NCBI RefSeq assembly: GCF_020535545.1
Contig: NZ_CP084753.1
Coordinates: 186,001-250,000 of the forward strand
Reading direction: 5' to 3'
Length of the DNA: 64,000 nt
Source of the DNA: Roseateles sp. XES5
Lineage (GTDB): Bacteria; Pseudomonadota; Alphaproteobacteria; Rhizobiales; Rhizobiaceae
The translations under genes and the position numbers were made by a program. The notes below the pieces were generated by a model that saw only the letters and a list, made by a program, of their open reading frames with translations, made no database searches and was not told the DNA's origin. The stretch's first letter is position 1, and each line of letters starts with the position of its first letter. Of this stretch, positions 7,804-16,584 are shown piece by piece.

Positions 7804-9159
7804 TCAGGAGTCGTCCTGCAAAGCCTCGGAAGCAAGGTTCTTGTCGAGCCCGTACTTCTGCATTTTCTCGTATAGCGTCTTGCGGGAGACGCCGAGTCGC
7901 TCGTAAACCGGCTTCAGACTGCCGCCATGGGCGGCGAGGGCACTCGCGATCAGACCCTTTTCATAGGCCGCGACCTTGTCGGCAAGGCGCTGCGGTTCGA
8001 CCGGCGAGGGCGCATCGCCGGCCGCTCCATGGAGACCGAGGACAAAACGGTCGGCGGCATTGCGCAATTCCCGGACATTGCCCGGCCAGTTCCGCTCGGC
8101 AATGTCCGTTATCAGCTCAGGCGGCACATCGACATCGCTGCGCATGTAGCGCGCCGCGGCTTCGCGCACGAGCTGAAGGAAGAGGAGCGGGACGTCCGCC
8201 TGGCGCTGGTTGAGCGACGGGACATGAAGCGTCGCCACATTCAGCCGGTAGAGCAGGTCGGCGCGAAACCGTCCCGCCGCCACTTCTGCCGCAAGGTCCA
8301 CCTTGCTCGTGGCGATGAAGCGCACGTCGAGCGGCACGGGTTCGTTCGATCCCAGGCGGGTGATGACCCGCTCCTGCAGCACGCGCAGCAGCTTGATCTG
8401 CAGCGCGATGGGCATGGTCTCGATCTCGTCCAGCAGCAGGGTGCCGCCGTTGGCATGCTCGATCTTGCCGATGCGGGGTCGAAGCGCTCCCGGAAAGGCA
8501 CCGGCCTCGTGGCCGAACAACTCGCTCTCGATCAGATTTTCGGGCAAGGCCGCGCAATTGATGGCGATAAACGGCTTGTTCGCGCGCGCACTGATATCGT
8601 GCAGGGCCCGCGCAACGACTTCCTTGCCCGCTCCCGTTTCACCGATGATCAGGGTATCGGCATCCGCCGCGCCGATGGCCCGCAGCTTATAGCGCAGGTC
8701 CACCATCACCTGCGTGCGTCCGGGAAGCCGCGCCTCGATATCGTCCCGCTTTCCGGCGACGGCCCGGAGACGACGATTTTCCAGGACGAGGCTTCGGCGG
8801 TCCATCGCACGGCGGATGATGCCGGCAAGGTGCTGGACCGTGAATGGTTTCTCAAGGAAATCGTAGACGCCCGCCCGCATGGCGCTGACGGCCAGCTGCA
8901 CATCCGCGTGGCCGGTGACGAGAATGACCGGCACTTCCGGATCCACTTCACGAATCCGTTGCAGCAGCGTCATGCCATCCATACCGGGCATGCGGATGTC
9001 GCTGACCACCACGCCATTGAAAGCATAGCCGACCAGCTCCAGCACCGGTTCCGCGCTGGAGAACGTATCGACCTCTAGACCGAAAAGCTCCAATGCCTGC
9101 GCTGACGAGCGACGCATCTCCTCTTCGTCGTCGATCAGCAGGATGCGTGCGTCCGTCAT
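7804..9159 (-). CDS. NtrC-family sigma-54-type response regulator, DctD-like
   Basis: Encodes 451 aa with three modules. The receiver domain has acidic residues near the N-terminus, phospho-acceptor Asp54 in SDIRMPG and Lys104. The AAA+ activator domain has Walker A GETGAGKE at 173-180 and Walker B LLLDE at 241-245. The C-terminal Fis-type helix-turn-helix includes LKPVYERLGVSRKTLYEKM. The layout matches DctD, which activates C4-dicarboxylate transport with sigma-54. The loop that normally reads GAFTGA and contacts sigma-54 reads GAFPGA here (220-225). The gene overlaps the kinase gene by 4 nt and probably controls the tct genes. Confidence 0.9.
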   Translation of the reverse strand: MTDARILLIDDEEEMRRSSAQALELFGLEVDTFSSAEPVLELVGYAFNGVVVSDIRMPGMDGMTLLQRIREVDPEVPVILVTGHADVQLAVSAMRAGVYDFLEKPFTVQHLAGIIRRAMDRRSLVLENRRLRAVAGKRDDIEARLPGRTQVMVDLRYKLRAIGAADADTLIIGETGAGKEVVARALHDISARANKPFIAINCAALPENLIESELFGHEAGAFPGALRPRIGKIEHANGGTLLLDEIETMPIALQIKLLRVLQERVITRLGSNEPVPLDVRFIATSKVDLAAEVAAGRFRADLLYRLNVATLHVPSLNQRQADVPLLFLQLVREAAARYMRSDVDVPPELITDIAERNWPGNVRELRNAADRFVLGLHGAAGDAPSPVEPQRLADKVAAYEKGLIASALAAHGGSLKPVYERLGVSRKTLYEKMQKYGLDKNLASEALQDDS

Positions 9160-10979
9160 TCTGCTGCCTCCCGCGCGGCGGCTGCACTGTCGAGTTCGAT
9201 ACGGAAGACGGCCCCGCCATCCGCTCGGTCAGCGACGGAGAGATTTCCACCGAAGTCCTTGATAATATTATATGAAATCGAGAGGCCAAGGCCGAGCCCC
9301 TTCCCGACGCCCTTGGTGGTGAAGAAGGGATCGAAGATGCGTTCGGCGATCGCCGCCGGCACACCCGGCCCGCGATCGCAAACCTCGATGACAATGCGCT
9401 CCTCCACGGGGGACGCCGAAAGCACGATCTCCCGGTCGTCCAGCCCCTCCACGGCATCCGCGGCATTGCTGACGATGTTCACGAGGACCTGCTGAAGACG
9501 CACTGGACCAGCCTTCACCACGAGATCCTGACGCTCAAGTGTCACCGTCACCCGCGCATCCGCCGCCTTGAGACGGGGCGCGACGATTTCCAGCGTGTCC
9601 GCGATGACGTCGGGGAGGGGAACCGGTCCCAGTTTCTCGTTCGGCTTCCGAGCAAAATTACGTAAGTGCCGGCTTATAGATGCCATGCGATCGATAAGGC
9701 TCGAAATACGGCGCACATTATCCTGTGCTTCGGGCGCCCGCCCTCGGTCGATAAGGAGAGCGGCGCTGTCCGCATAGGTCTTCGCAGCCGCCAGTGGCTG
9801 ATTGAATTCATGGGAAAGCGCCGCCGACATCTGTCCAAGACCCGCCAGCTTGCCCGCCTGGATGAGATCGGCCTGCGTCTTGCGTAGCTCCTGTTCAGTC
9901 AGGCGGCGCTCGGCGATCTCCAGTTCGATCTGCTCATTGACCCGCGCGAGATCGGCGGTGCGTTCCTCGACCCGATGTTCGAGCTCGTTGCGTGCCTCTT
10001 CCTGCAGGCGCAAACGCTCCACGACCCGAGCGCGGCGCTGCCAGAGCACGGCGACACCGAGGCCGGCAAGGCAGATGAACAGCAGGACGGCGATCAGTGC
10101 CGTTCGGGCTTGCGTGCGCACCGAGGCGGTGTCGAGCAGAACATTGACCGTCCAGTCGGCCTCCGGCATGTAGTGCGACAGCCGTAGATATTCCCGCGTC
10201 GTTCCTTCCCCGGCGATCCGCATCAGGTGTTGACCGTGGTAAACTGATTCGGTGGCGCGCAAGGGCTTCAACACGGCTTCGGCATAACGGCGCGACGCCT
10301 GCGTACGTGCCAGGCGAGGGGCATCGAGCGGCAGGATGCCGGTATAGAGCCATTCCGGGCTGCCGCTCATGAAGACGATCCCTTCCGGGTCTGCGACGAA
10401 AATCTTGTATTCGCCGCCGCGCCAGGACGCCTCGATGGATTCGATATCGACCTTGAAAACGATGACGCCGAGAACTTTCTTCGCCACCACCACCGGCGAG
10501 GAGAAATAGTAACCGCGCTTCAGCGAGGTGGTTCCAAGGGCATAGAACCGTGCCGGGTGACCGGCGGTAGCGTCCCGGAAATAGGGCCGGTAGCTGAAAT
10601 TCTCGCCAATGAAGGTGCCGGGTTGGTCATAATTGCTGGCGGCGACCGTATTGCCGTCGGGCGTCATGACATAGATGTCCGAAGACTCCAGTAGATCGTT
10701 GATTTCCTTGAGATATTTGTTTGCTACCCTGCGTAGTGACGGGCTGTCGGGTGCCTGCAGAAGTCCTTCGATGTCGGCGTGATCGGCAATCAGCGCGGGC
10801 AGGGGTTCATAGCGACTGAGATGGCCGGCGAGCGCGGCAACGGCAAGGCGCAAGGCTGAGCCAGCCTGCAGAGACGCTTCGTCCATATAGCTGCGCGTCA
10901 ACAGGGCGCTGCCCTGGAGAATGGCGAGCACGACGACGACCGGCACGATCGCGAAGGCCAGGGCATGACGCAGCTTCAC
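9156..10979 (-). CDS. DctB-like sensor histidine kinase
   Basis: Encodes 607 aa. An N-terminal membrane span (about 8-27) is followed by a periplasmic double-Cache ligand domain (about 30-285), a second span (about 290-310), a cytoplasmic coiled coil rich in E/R/L, a HisKA domain with SAALSHEFNQPLAAAKTYA (His is the phosphorylation site), and a HATPase_c domain with N box VNIVSNAADAV, GPGVP and GKGLGLGLSIS. This is the DctB arrangement, whose Cache domain senses C4-dicarboxylates outside the cell. It is translationally coupled to the response regulator and lies upstream of the TTT transporter, so it probably senses that transporter's substrate. Confidence 0.9.
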   Translation of the reverse strand: MKLRHALAFAIVPVVVVLAILQGSALLTRSYMDEASLQAGSALRLAVAALAGHLSRYEPLPALIADHADIEGLLQAPDSPSLRRVANKYLKEINDLLESSDIYVMTPDGNTVAASNYDQPGTFIGENFSYRPYFRDATAGHPARFYALGTTSLKRGYYFSSPVVVAKKVLGVIVFKVDIESIEASWRGGEYKIFVADPEGIVFMSGSPEWLYTGILPLDAPRLARTQASRRYAEAVLKPLRATESVYHGQHLMRIAGEGTTREYLRLSHYMPEADWTVNVLLDTASVRTQARTALIAVLLFICLAGLGVAVLWQRRARVVERLRLQEEARNELEHRVEERTADLARVNEQIELEIAERRLTEQELRKTQADLIQAGKLAGLGQMSAALSHEFNQPLAAAKTYADSAALLIDRGRAPEAQDNVRRISSLIDRMASISRHLRNFARKPNEKLGPVPLPDVIADTLEIVAPRLKAADARVTVTLERQDLVVKAGPVRLQQVLVNIVSNAADAVEGLDDREIVLSASPVEERIVIEVCDRGPGVPAAIAERIFDPFFTTKGVGKGLGLGLSISYNIIKDFGGNLSVADRADGGAVFRIELDSAAAAREAAE

Positions 10980-11058
10980 GGATTGACGGCTCCTCTCCGC
11001 TTCCTCGCCGCCATCCTACCGGGCGGGCTCGGCATTTCCTAGAGGGGAGGGGAGGGGC

Positions 11059-11559
11059 CTAGTCAGGCAGGCGGCTGTCGCCGAGATCGACCTTCAGGAA
11101 CGAAGCGATCGCCTCGACCACGATCGCATGATCGATCCGCTCCGGCACGCCCGAAACCGTAACCGCACCGATGCAGCCGAGATCGCCGACGATCAAAGGG
11201 AAGCTGCCACCGTGAACCGAAAAATCGCTGTGAGGAAGATTGCGCGCCTCGACCTGGTCCCGTCCCGAAAGCGCAAGGCGCCGACCGACGAGATAGGATG
11301 CGTTCCAGAGACGGAGAACCGTGTTGCGCTTACGCCGTATCCACTCGACATTGTCGGTCGTGGTGCCCGGCAGAGCGCTATGGAAAAGCGTGCGGTCCCG
11401 CATCGAGACGTCGATCGCCACGCCTGCACCCCGTGCAAGTGCGATTTCCCGAACCCGGTTGCCCAGAACCCAGGCATCATCGGGACTGAAGTGTCCGAAG
11501 CGCAGCATTTCCTCCTGCTGCTCCAACCGCCGGATGTCCTGCACTATCGCTTCCGTCAT
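11059..11559 (-). CDS. UPF0303/heme-degrading-domain (DUF336-like) family protein
   Basis: A 166-aa cytoplasmic protein matching the UPF0303 group of short HbpS/GlcG-like proteins. The family look is given by the GAGVAIDVSMRDRTLFHSALPG segment and the C-terminal FPLIVGDLGCIGAVTVSGVP. The start at 11557-11559 (MTEAIVQD) follows a GGGAGACG site. An upstream in-frame ATG would add a basic tail not typical of the family. Related HbpS proteins bind heme, while the function of UPF0303 proteins is not established. It stands alone, divergent from the LysE-type gene. Confidence 0.78.
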   Translation of the reverse strand: MTEAIVQDIRRLEQQEEMLRFGHFSPDDAWVLGNRVREIALARGAGVAIDVSMRDRTLFHSALPGTTTDNVEWIRRKRNTVLRLWNASYLVGRRLALSGRDQVEARNLPHSDFSVHGGSFPLIVGDLGCIGAVTVSGVPERIDHAIVVEAIASFLKVDLGDSRLPD

Positions 11560-11694
11560 TTTCGTCTCCCTTTGATCCTCTCTCGTTCCTAGCGGGACTT
11601 GTCGTGCAGGAAAAGGGGCCGCTTGACGGGGATCAAGGTTGCGGTGCACGAAGAGGCTAGGGTAGGGGACCCTGAATCACCGCGATGAAAGATC

Positions 11695-12276
11695 ATGCCC
11701 GACAGCTTTTTTGTTTTTGCAGTTCTTGCCCTGCTGTCGACGCCGGGGCCGACCAACACGCTCCTGACGGTGGGCGCGGCGACACGTGGCCTGCGCGCCA
11801 GTCTTCCGCTGCTTCTCGGTGAACTCTTCGGATATCTCGCAGTGGTCGTTCCACTTGCGACCGTCGCCGCATCGCTTCTCGAAGGACGCCCCGTACTCGC
11901 GGTTGCCCTGCGTTTGGCCGCAGCCGGATGGGTGTTGTTTCTCGCGATCCGGCTGTGGCGCGTTTCCACCGCTCAGAAATCCGAGGCCAGCTCGGCGCCG
12001 GTAACGGTCGGTCAGGTGTTCCTCACCACCGTTCTCAACCCAAAAGCACCGATCATCGGGCTTGTGATCATGCCACACGGCTCGCTCGGCGACATCGCAC
12101 CGGCGCTCGGCCTTTTCAGCCTTCTTGTTCTGGCGGCAGGAACGGGCTTCCTCATACTCGGCAGCCTCGTCGGCCGGGCACCCGTGCTCTCGCCTCGGCT
12201 GGTCTACCGGGTTGCCGCCGGCTGCCTGGTCGTCTTTTCGCTCGGCCTTGCCGGAAGTGCCTCCGGCCTTATCTGA
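11695..12276 (+). CDS. LysE/RhtB-family amino-acid exporter
   Basis: A 193-aa protein with about six hydrophobic segments. The N-terminus VLALLSTPGPTNTLLTVGAAT carries the LysE/RhtB signature PGPTN, and NPKAPIIGLVIMP matches the conserved mid-protein NPK motif. Members export amino acids or related metabolites across the inner membrane. It is transcribed divergently from the UPF0303 gene and ends 3 nt before a convergent small gene. The substrate is not predictable. Confidence 0.85.
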   Translation: MPDSFFVFAVLALLSTPGPTNTLLTVGAATRGLRASLPLLLGELFGYLAVVVPLATVAASLLEGRPVLAVALRLAAAGWVLFLAIRLWRVSTAQKSEASSAPVTVGQVFLTTVLNPKAPIIGLVIMPHGSLGDIAPALGLFSLLVLAAGTGFLILGSLVGRAPVLSPRLVYRVAAGCLVVFSLGLAGSASGLI

Positions 12277-12279
12277 ACT

Positions 12280-12567
12280 TCAGGCGTTTTCCGCATGATG
12301 CCGGCGAGAAAGCTCCTGCTGCACTTCGTCCTGAAAGGCAAAGACAGCGGCGCGCGCCTGATTTTCATTCGAGCCAAGCTTGCGCAATTCATCCGCCAGC
12401 TCACGGCAGACCTTCATCCAGTACAGCCGCGCGTCCTCACCTTGCAATCCGTCCAGTTCCCCGGCGCACTGCCGAACATGTGCGGTACGGCGTTCGGCCG
12501 GGAAGGGGACGACGGTTTCGGCGGCGATGGAACGACGGCGCTGTTGGGCCGAGGCAAATGGCGGCAT
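12280..12567 (-). CDS. DUF6074-like small protein
   Basis: A 95-aa protein resembling the DUF6074 group of small rhizobial proteins: a VVPFPAERR segment near the start, then a helical region with YWMKVCRELADELRKLG and a C-terminal VQQELSRR. The start at 12565-12567 (MPPFASAQ) is preceded by AAGGAAG at a good distance. A longer open frame to 12669 exists but has no such site. It lies 91 bp downstream of repC on the same strand. Function unknown. Confidence 0.6.
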   Translation of the reverse strand: MPPFASAQQRRRSIAAETVVPFPAERRTAHVRQCAGELDGLQGEDARLYWMKVCRELADELRKLGSNENQARAAVFAFQDEVQQELSRRHHAENA

Positions 12568-12658
12568 TGATTCGGGCTTCCTTTTCTTCAAGCCCATGAT
12601 TAGGGATTGCATAGTTAACATGCGGTTTCCAAAGCACATTCGCCACGCAGCTTCGTCT

Positions 12659-13981
12659 CTATCCGGCACGTTTCGCCGGCATGCCGTTTGCCCGTGCCAG
12701 CGCCATCAGCATCGGCCCGATGGAGAACTCCCCACGCTCCGCCTTGTTGGTAAGATCACGCAGATAGCCGCCGGCCGAGTTGATGTGGCCGGACCGCTCG
12801 AGAATGCAGGCAATCACCGTTGCCGCATTCTCCGGACCAAGCACCGTACAGGCATTTTCATAGGCCGATGGACTGACTGCCAGCATGGATCGCACCACGA
12901 CCGCGGCGGTCATCAGGTCGCGCCAGCTCGAAATCGTCCCTCCGGGACCAAAGGGAATAATTTCCGGGCACGCCTGCAGAACCAGGGGGAGGGGATAGGG
13001 CTTATGCGGTTCGGATCCGGCGCCCGGCGGGGTATTGCGATGTCGAGACGCGGCCGAAGGTGCCACGTCTGCTGTTTTCCCGGCCATTACCTCCCTTTTT
13101 GTGCTGACGGATTCCTCCATTGCTGACGGTTCCGATTGGAAGTCGCCGTCGCCACCCTGCTTCTTTCGGAAGCGAGGTTCAGAGTCAGAGGTAGAGTCGG
13201 ATTTTGAATTCTGTTTGTGCCGCTCAGTATGGCCGGCATTGCCAGCCGAATTTCTCAAAATAAACTGTTGTTCCAGGCAGTTGACGATCTTTGCGTGCAG
13301 CGCTTCAAGCGCGGCGATGATCGGAGAGAGGATTTCCGGCGTGGCGACCCGCGGCAAGGCTAGAATTTCGTGGCGGTATTCGGCTTCAAAGCCCATCCAG
13401 TCGCCGCCAAAGCCCTCCTCCAGCCCCGTTTCGATCAGCTTGACGATGTCGCGACGAAGAAGGGTTACGCGCTCCCGCAGGCGCTGCGACAACAGGCGTT
13501 CGGCTGTAACGTCCGCAGCAAGGGTTTCGATCTCCCCTGCCCTCGCCAGAAGGGGGGCCAGCGAGAAGCCGAAGGCATCACCGATCGCGCCTTCGCGGTC
13601 GCGGCGAACATAGCGCTTGCCGTTCGGACTGTCGCGGCGCGTCAGGAGACCGGCTTCGACTAGGGCGGCAAGATGCCGGCGCAGCGTCGTTTCCGCCATG
13701 CCATGCGTGCGCAATGCCAGCTGGGCATTGGAGGGGAACACGACCAGGCCTTCATTGCCGGCGAGTTCCGTCTTCGGATAGAAGCTCAACAGCGCGTTCA
13801 GCACGGAAAGAGCCCGGTCACTGATGGCGAGCTTCGGCCGCGCCTCACAGAGCCAGCGATAGAGTTTCCACTTGTCGACGCTCGCCTCGGGCGAAACTGT
13901 CCTGGCGATCACCTGGCCTGCCAACATGCCAAGCGTCATCGCCCGCCGCCCGAAGGGCGTCGTTATGCCGTCCGTCTCCAT
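12659..13981 (-). CDS. repC: RepC replication initiator of a repABC replicon
   Basis: Encodes 440 aa, a typical RepC length. Hallmarks are FGRRAMTLGMLA near the N-terminus, DKWKLYRWLCEARPKLAISD, and the winged-helix region LALRTHGMAETTLRRHLAAL. The C-terminus has the conserved SAGGYLRDLTNKAERGEFS. RepC initiates replication at an origin inside its own gene. The low-complexity middle (Ser/Asp/Lys-rich, about residues 245-310) is AT-rich at DNA level and is the probable origin area. Expression is expected to be limited by the small antisense RNA encoded just upstream at 14077-14129. Confidence 0.95.
   Translation of the reverse strand: METDGITTPFGRRAMTLGMLAGQVIARTVSPEASVDKWKLYRWLCEARPKLAISDRALSVLNALLSFYPKTELAGNEGLVVFPSNAQLALRTHGMAETTLRRHLAALVEAGLLTRRDSPNGKRYVRRDREGAIGDAFGFSLAPLLARAGEIETLAADVTAERLLSQRLRERVTLLRRDIVKLIETGLEEGFGGDWMGFEAEYRHEILALPRVATPEILSPIIAALEALHAKIVNCLEQQFILRNSAGNAGHTERHKQNSKSDSTSDSEPRFRKKQGGDGDFQSEPSAMEESVSTKREVMAGKTADVAPSAASRHRNTPPGAGSEPHKPYPLPLVLQACPEIIPFGPGGTISSWRDLMTAAVVVRSMLAVSPSAYENACTVLGPENAATVIACILERSGHINSAGGYLRDLTNKAERGEFSIGPMLMALARANGMPAKRAG
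13195..13275. other. AT-rich tract inside repC, candidate oriV
   Basis: A conspicuous A/T-rich patch within an otherwise GC-rich gene. Known repABC origins lie in an AT-rich segment in the middle of repC, and this patch is the best match. No repeat set was resolved, so the exact origin is inferred. Confidence 0.4.
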
Positions 13982-14041
13982 GTCTCTTCACCTTTCAACA
14001 GGCAAAAGAGACCCCATCACCAAAACCGGCGCCGAAAAGGC

Positions 14042-14070
14042 TTGACTGTGATTCGGGGAAGTGCGATTCT
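14042..14070 (+). promoter_or_regulatory. Promoter of the repABC antisense RNA
   Basis: The -35 hexamer TTGACT and -10 hexamer GATTCT are separated by 17 bp on the plus strand, directed against repC. Confidence 0.5.
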
Positions 14071-14076
14071 CAGGCT

Positions 14077-14129
14077 GCTAAACGATGAGAAGGGCTTCCG
14101 CGACGGTAACGTTGAGGGGGCCTTTTTCT
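14077..14129 (+). ncRNA. Counter-transcribed RNA (incA/ctRNA) between repB and repC
   Basis: All repABC operons studied carry an antisense RNA in the repB-repC gap that represses repC. Here, on the strand opposite the operon, TTGACT at 14042-14047 and GATTCT at 14065-14070 are spaced 17 bp and form a plausible sigma-70 promoter. About 20 bp further a stem can form between AAGGGCTTCC (14090-14099) and GGGGGCCTT (14116-14124) using G-U pairs and one bulge, followed by TTTCTTTT. The predicted RNA is about 50-55 nt, the usual size. Exact ends are estimates. Confidence 0.55.
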
Positions 14130-14137
14130 TTTGCGGA

Positions 14138-15160
14138 TCAATCTCCTGATTTCTGTTTGTTTTCAGCTCGATACGACTCATAGAGGCGATCGAGGTTTCG
14201 TGTGATGTAAGCACCGAAACCGGAGGCTTCCGCGGCCTTCAGCGCAATCGTGTATTGTCGGCCATTGGCCTTGATGCTGGCCTGCACATCCTTGCGTTCC
14301 CAGGTCGCAGGCGTCGGCTTGTGGAGAACGGTCGGGCTTTCGCTCTTGGCGAGATGGCCGCTGACGAGATTGAAGCGCTCTTCCGGCGAGCGCACCTTGA
14401 TACGCTCGCGCGCGAGGAATTCGACGGCGCGGTCTTCGTTGGCCGGCTCATCGAAGCGGGTCGCCAATTCATGCCAGCGGTCGCGGCCGATGGAGAGCGC
14501 CGGGCCGATACCGGTACGCACGGCCTTCGGGATGCGGTTCACCACAGACAACATCTTGGAGACCGTCGTCTTGTCGGCGCTCAAGGCCGCCATGATCGTC
14601 TCGCGGTCGAAGCCGCGCGTTTCAAGCTCGCCGGCAAAGGTCGCCCGCTCAAGGAAGGAGAGATCGGCGCGTGCGCTGTTCTCCTGGCCCTGCGCGATGA
14701 CGTGGTCACGGTCGGTCAGCGCCTTGACGACGGCCCGGACGGGCCGGCCGAGAAGACGCGCGGCCTTGGCGCGACGATGGCCGAAGGCGATCTGGTAGAC
14801 GCCGTCCTTCGTGGGATGCGGACGCACGAGGATGGGCGAATCCTGGCCGCGCACGCGCATCGCTTCGACCAGTTCCTGGAACTGCTGGTCGGAATGCACG
14901 AGGCGGTCGGAAATGAAGGATTCCTCGATCTGGTCGGGCTCAAGCTCGATGACGACCTCACCGGCCGTCAGTTTCGCCTCGATCTCCTTGGCCGCATCCG
15001 CCTTGGCGGCAAGCGCATCGATGCTGCGCGTGACGGCGCCGAGCGCGCCGATCCCCTTGTAGGTCACATGCTGGCGTGGCTCTTCCTGGACCGGGTTTAC
15101 CGGCGTCAACTTCTCCGGAGAGGTCGACATCAGATTGGAAAGAACGTTCTTGCGCGCCAT
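14138..15160 (-). CDS. repB: RepB, ParB-family partition protein of the repABC replicon
   Basis: Encodes 340 aa. The ParB/Sulfiredoxin-type N-terminal domain is recognisable in the QDSPILVRPHPTKDGVYQIA region followed by FGHRRAKAARLLGRPVRA. A KorB-like helix-turn-helix region follows (LETRGFDRETIMAALSADKT). RepB binds centromere-like parS palindromes and works with RepA for segregation and with RepA for autorepression. The start at 15158-15160 (MARKNVLSN) lies 2 nt after the repA stop and matches the family N-terminus. An overlapping upstream ATG at 15175 is less likely. Confidence 0.93.
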   Translation of the reverse strand: MARKNVLSNLMSTSPEKLTPVNPVQEEPRQHVTYKGIGALGAVTRSIDALAAKADAAKEIEAKLTAGEVVIELEPDQIEESFISDRLVHSDQQFQELVEAMRVRGQDSPILVRPHPTKDGVYQIAFGHRRAKAARLLGRPVRAVVKALTDRDHVIAQGQENSARADLSFLERATFAGELETRGFDRETIMAALSADKTTVSKMLSVVNRIPKAVRTGIGPALSIGRDRWHELATRFDEPANEDRAVEFLARERIKVRSPEERFNLVSGHLAKSESPTVLHKPTPATWERKDVQASIKANGRQYTIALKAAEASGFGAYITRNLDRLYESYRAENKQKSGD

Positions 15161-15162
15161 GA

Positions 15163-16371
15163 TCAACGCCCCCATGCCTTGTGAATGAGATCGACGATCT
15201 CCGCGTTGACCGCTTCCATGGATTCGAGGGCGCGGTCATAGGTCGCGCGGGTGAACTGGCTGCGGTCGACCTCGTAGAGCGTCTGGTTGGTGAGCGCGGC
15301 ATCGGCGATCGCGACGCTGCGCACCATCGGGCTGGTCAATACGTGCTGCTTGAACAGCGATCGCATGAAAGCGACCATCTGGGTCTGCGGCCCATCCGCC
15401 GGGTCGTAGCGCGTGACGAGGTAACGCAGCCAGTCGAGGTTCATGTTGCCGCCCGCGCTCTTCAGCGTGTTCAGCACTTCGCCCAGCATCTGCAGGAACT
15501 GGCACATGGACATGACGTCGAGCATCTGCGGATGCACGGTGATGAGCACCGCGGTGGCGCCGCAGATGGCGCTCATCGTCAGGAAGCCGAGCTGCGGCGG
15601 GCAGTCGATGACCACCACGTCATAATCGTCGGCGACGGAGGAAAGCGCCTCGTCGAGCCGCGCAAAGAAGACACGGCCGTAGTCGCCACTATTGCCCTGC
15701 GCGAGGACGCGCGGCGTGTCGTGTTCGAATTCCATGAGTTCGAGATTGCCGGGCACGATGTCGAGGCCGGGGAAATTCGTCTTGCGGATGATATCCTTCA
15801 GCGGCCGGCGCTGGTCGTCATAACGAATGGCGGCGTAAAGCGTCTCGTTCTCGTTGACGTCGAATTCCGGCTGGAAGCCATGAATGGCCGAGAGGCTCGC
15901 CTGCGGATCGAGATCGACGGCAAGCACGCGGTGGCCGGTGAGTGCGAGGTGCTGCGCCAGGTGCGCGGTCGTCGTCGTCTTGCCGGAACCGCCCTTGAAG
16001 TTCACCACGGCGATGACCTGCAGGTGTTCGGCGCCGCGCCGACGCGGCACATAGCGCTGGCCGCGGCTGTTCTGCTCGAGATACTCGCGCATCTCCTGCA
16101 ACTGTTCGGCGGTGTAGGAGCGGCGGCCGGAGGGCGTGACCTGCGGCAGCGGTCCCTTGGACTCAAGCGAAAGATTGCGCAGGTACCCGCTCGTCACGCC
16201 GAGGAAATGCGCGGCCTCGCTCAGTTGGAACTGGCGCAGATTCTTTTGCGCCACCGGCGGAAACATTTCCAGCCGGTGCTGCTTCAACTTGTCCGACAGT
16301 TCGTGCGCCTGGCCGATGATCAACTGATCGACCTCGGAAATAGCCTGTCCGAATGTTGCTGCCATATTCAT
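15163..16371 (-). CDS. repA: RepA, ParA-family partition ATPase of the repABC replicon
   Basis: Encodes 402 aa. After an N-terminal helix-turn-helix/MerR-like segment (FQLSEAAHFLGVTSGYLRNL), the deviant Walker A motif NFKGGSGKTTTT and the Walker B-like DYDVVVIDCPPQLG mark a ParA-type ATPase. RepA partitions plasmid copies with RepB and represses the operon promoter. The start MNMAATFG at 16369-16371 was chosen because family proteins begin about 40 residues before the MFPP motif. An ATG at 16404 lacks a ribosome-binding site and would overlap the inverted repeat at 16385-16425. Confidence 0.93.
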   Translation of the reverse strand: MNMAATFGQAISEVDQLIIGQAHELSDKLKQHRLEMFPPVAQKNLRQFQLSEAAHFLGVTSGYLRNLSLESKGPLPQVTPSGRRSYTAEQLQEMREYLEQNSRGQRYVPRRRGAEHLQVIAVVNFKGGSGKTTTTAHLAQHLALTGHRVLAVDLDPQASLSAIHGFQPEFDVNENETLYAAIRYDDQRRPLKDIIRKTNFPGLDIVPGNLELMEFEHDTPRVLAQGNSGDYGRVFFARLDEALSSVADDYDVVVIDCPPQLGFLTMSAICGATAVLITVHPQMLDVMSMCQFLQMLGEVLNTLKSAGGNMNLDWLRYLVTRYDPADGPQTQMVAFMRSLFKQHVLTSPMVRSVAIADAALTNQTLYEVDRSQFTRATYDRALESMEAVNAEIVDLIHKAWGR

Positions 16372-16384
16372 GCCGCGAATCTCA

Positions 16385-16425
16385 AAATGCGATTTGAAGT
16401 CCATTTGATGGATTAAATCGCATTT
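16385..16425. promoter_or_regulatory. Inverted repeat upstream of repA, candidate RepA/RepB operator or parS
   Basis: Perfect 11-bp arms AAATGCGATTT (16385-16395) and AAATCGCATTT (16415-16425), separated by 19 bp that contain a smaller palindrome CCATTTGATGG (16402-16412 region). It begins 13 bp upstream of the chosen repA start. RepABC operons are autoregulated at this place, so an operator is likely. A centromere function is possible. Confidence 0.5.
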
Positions 16426-16584
16426 AGATCTGATTCTGGTGATTCAGCAAGGCATTAATGGTTAACGAACCTTCGCCATGCGAGCGCTGGCGCCGGCTTT
16501 CATCCGCCTCGCCACATTGTCCGCATCCATTGCTGCCAGGAAAATTATCGCGGGAAAGGCCCACCGAACAGGCCGATTGCGACT

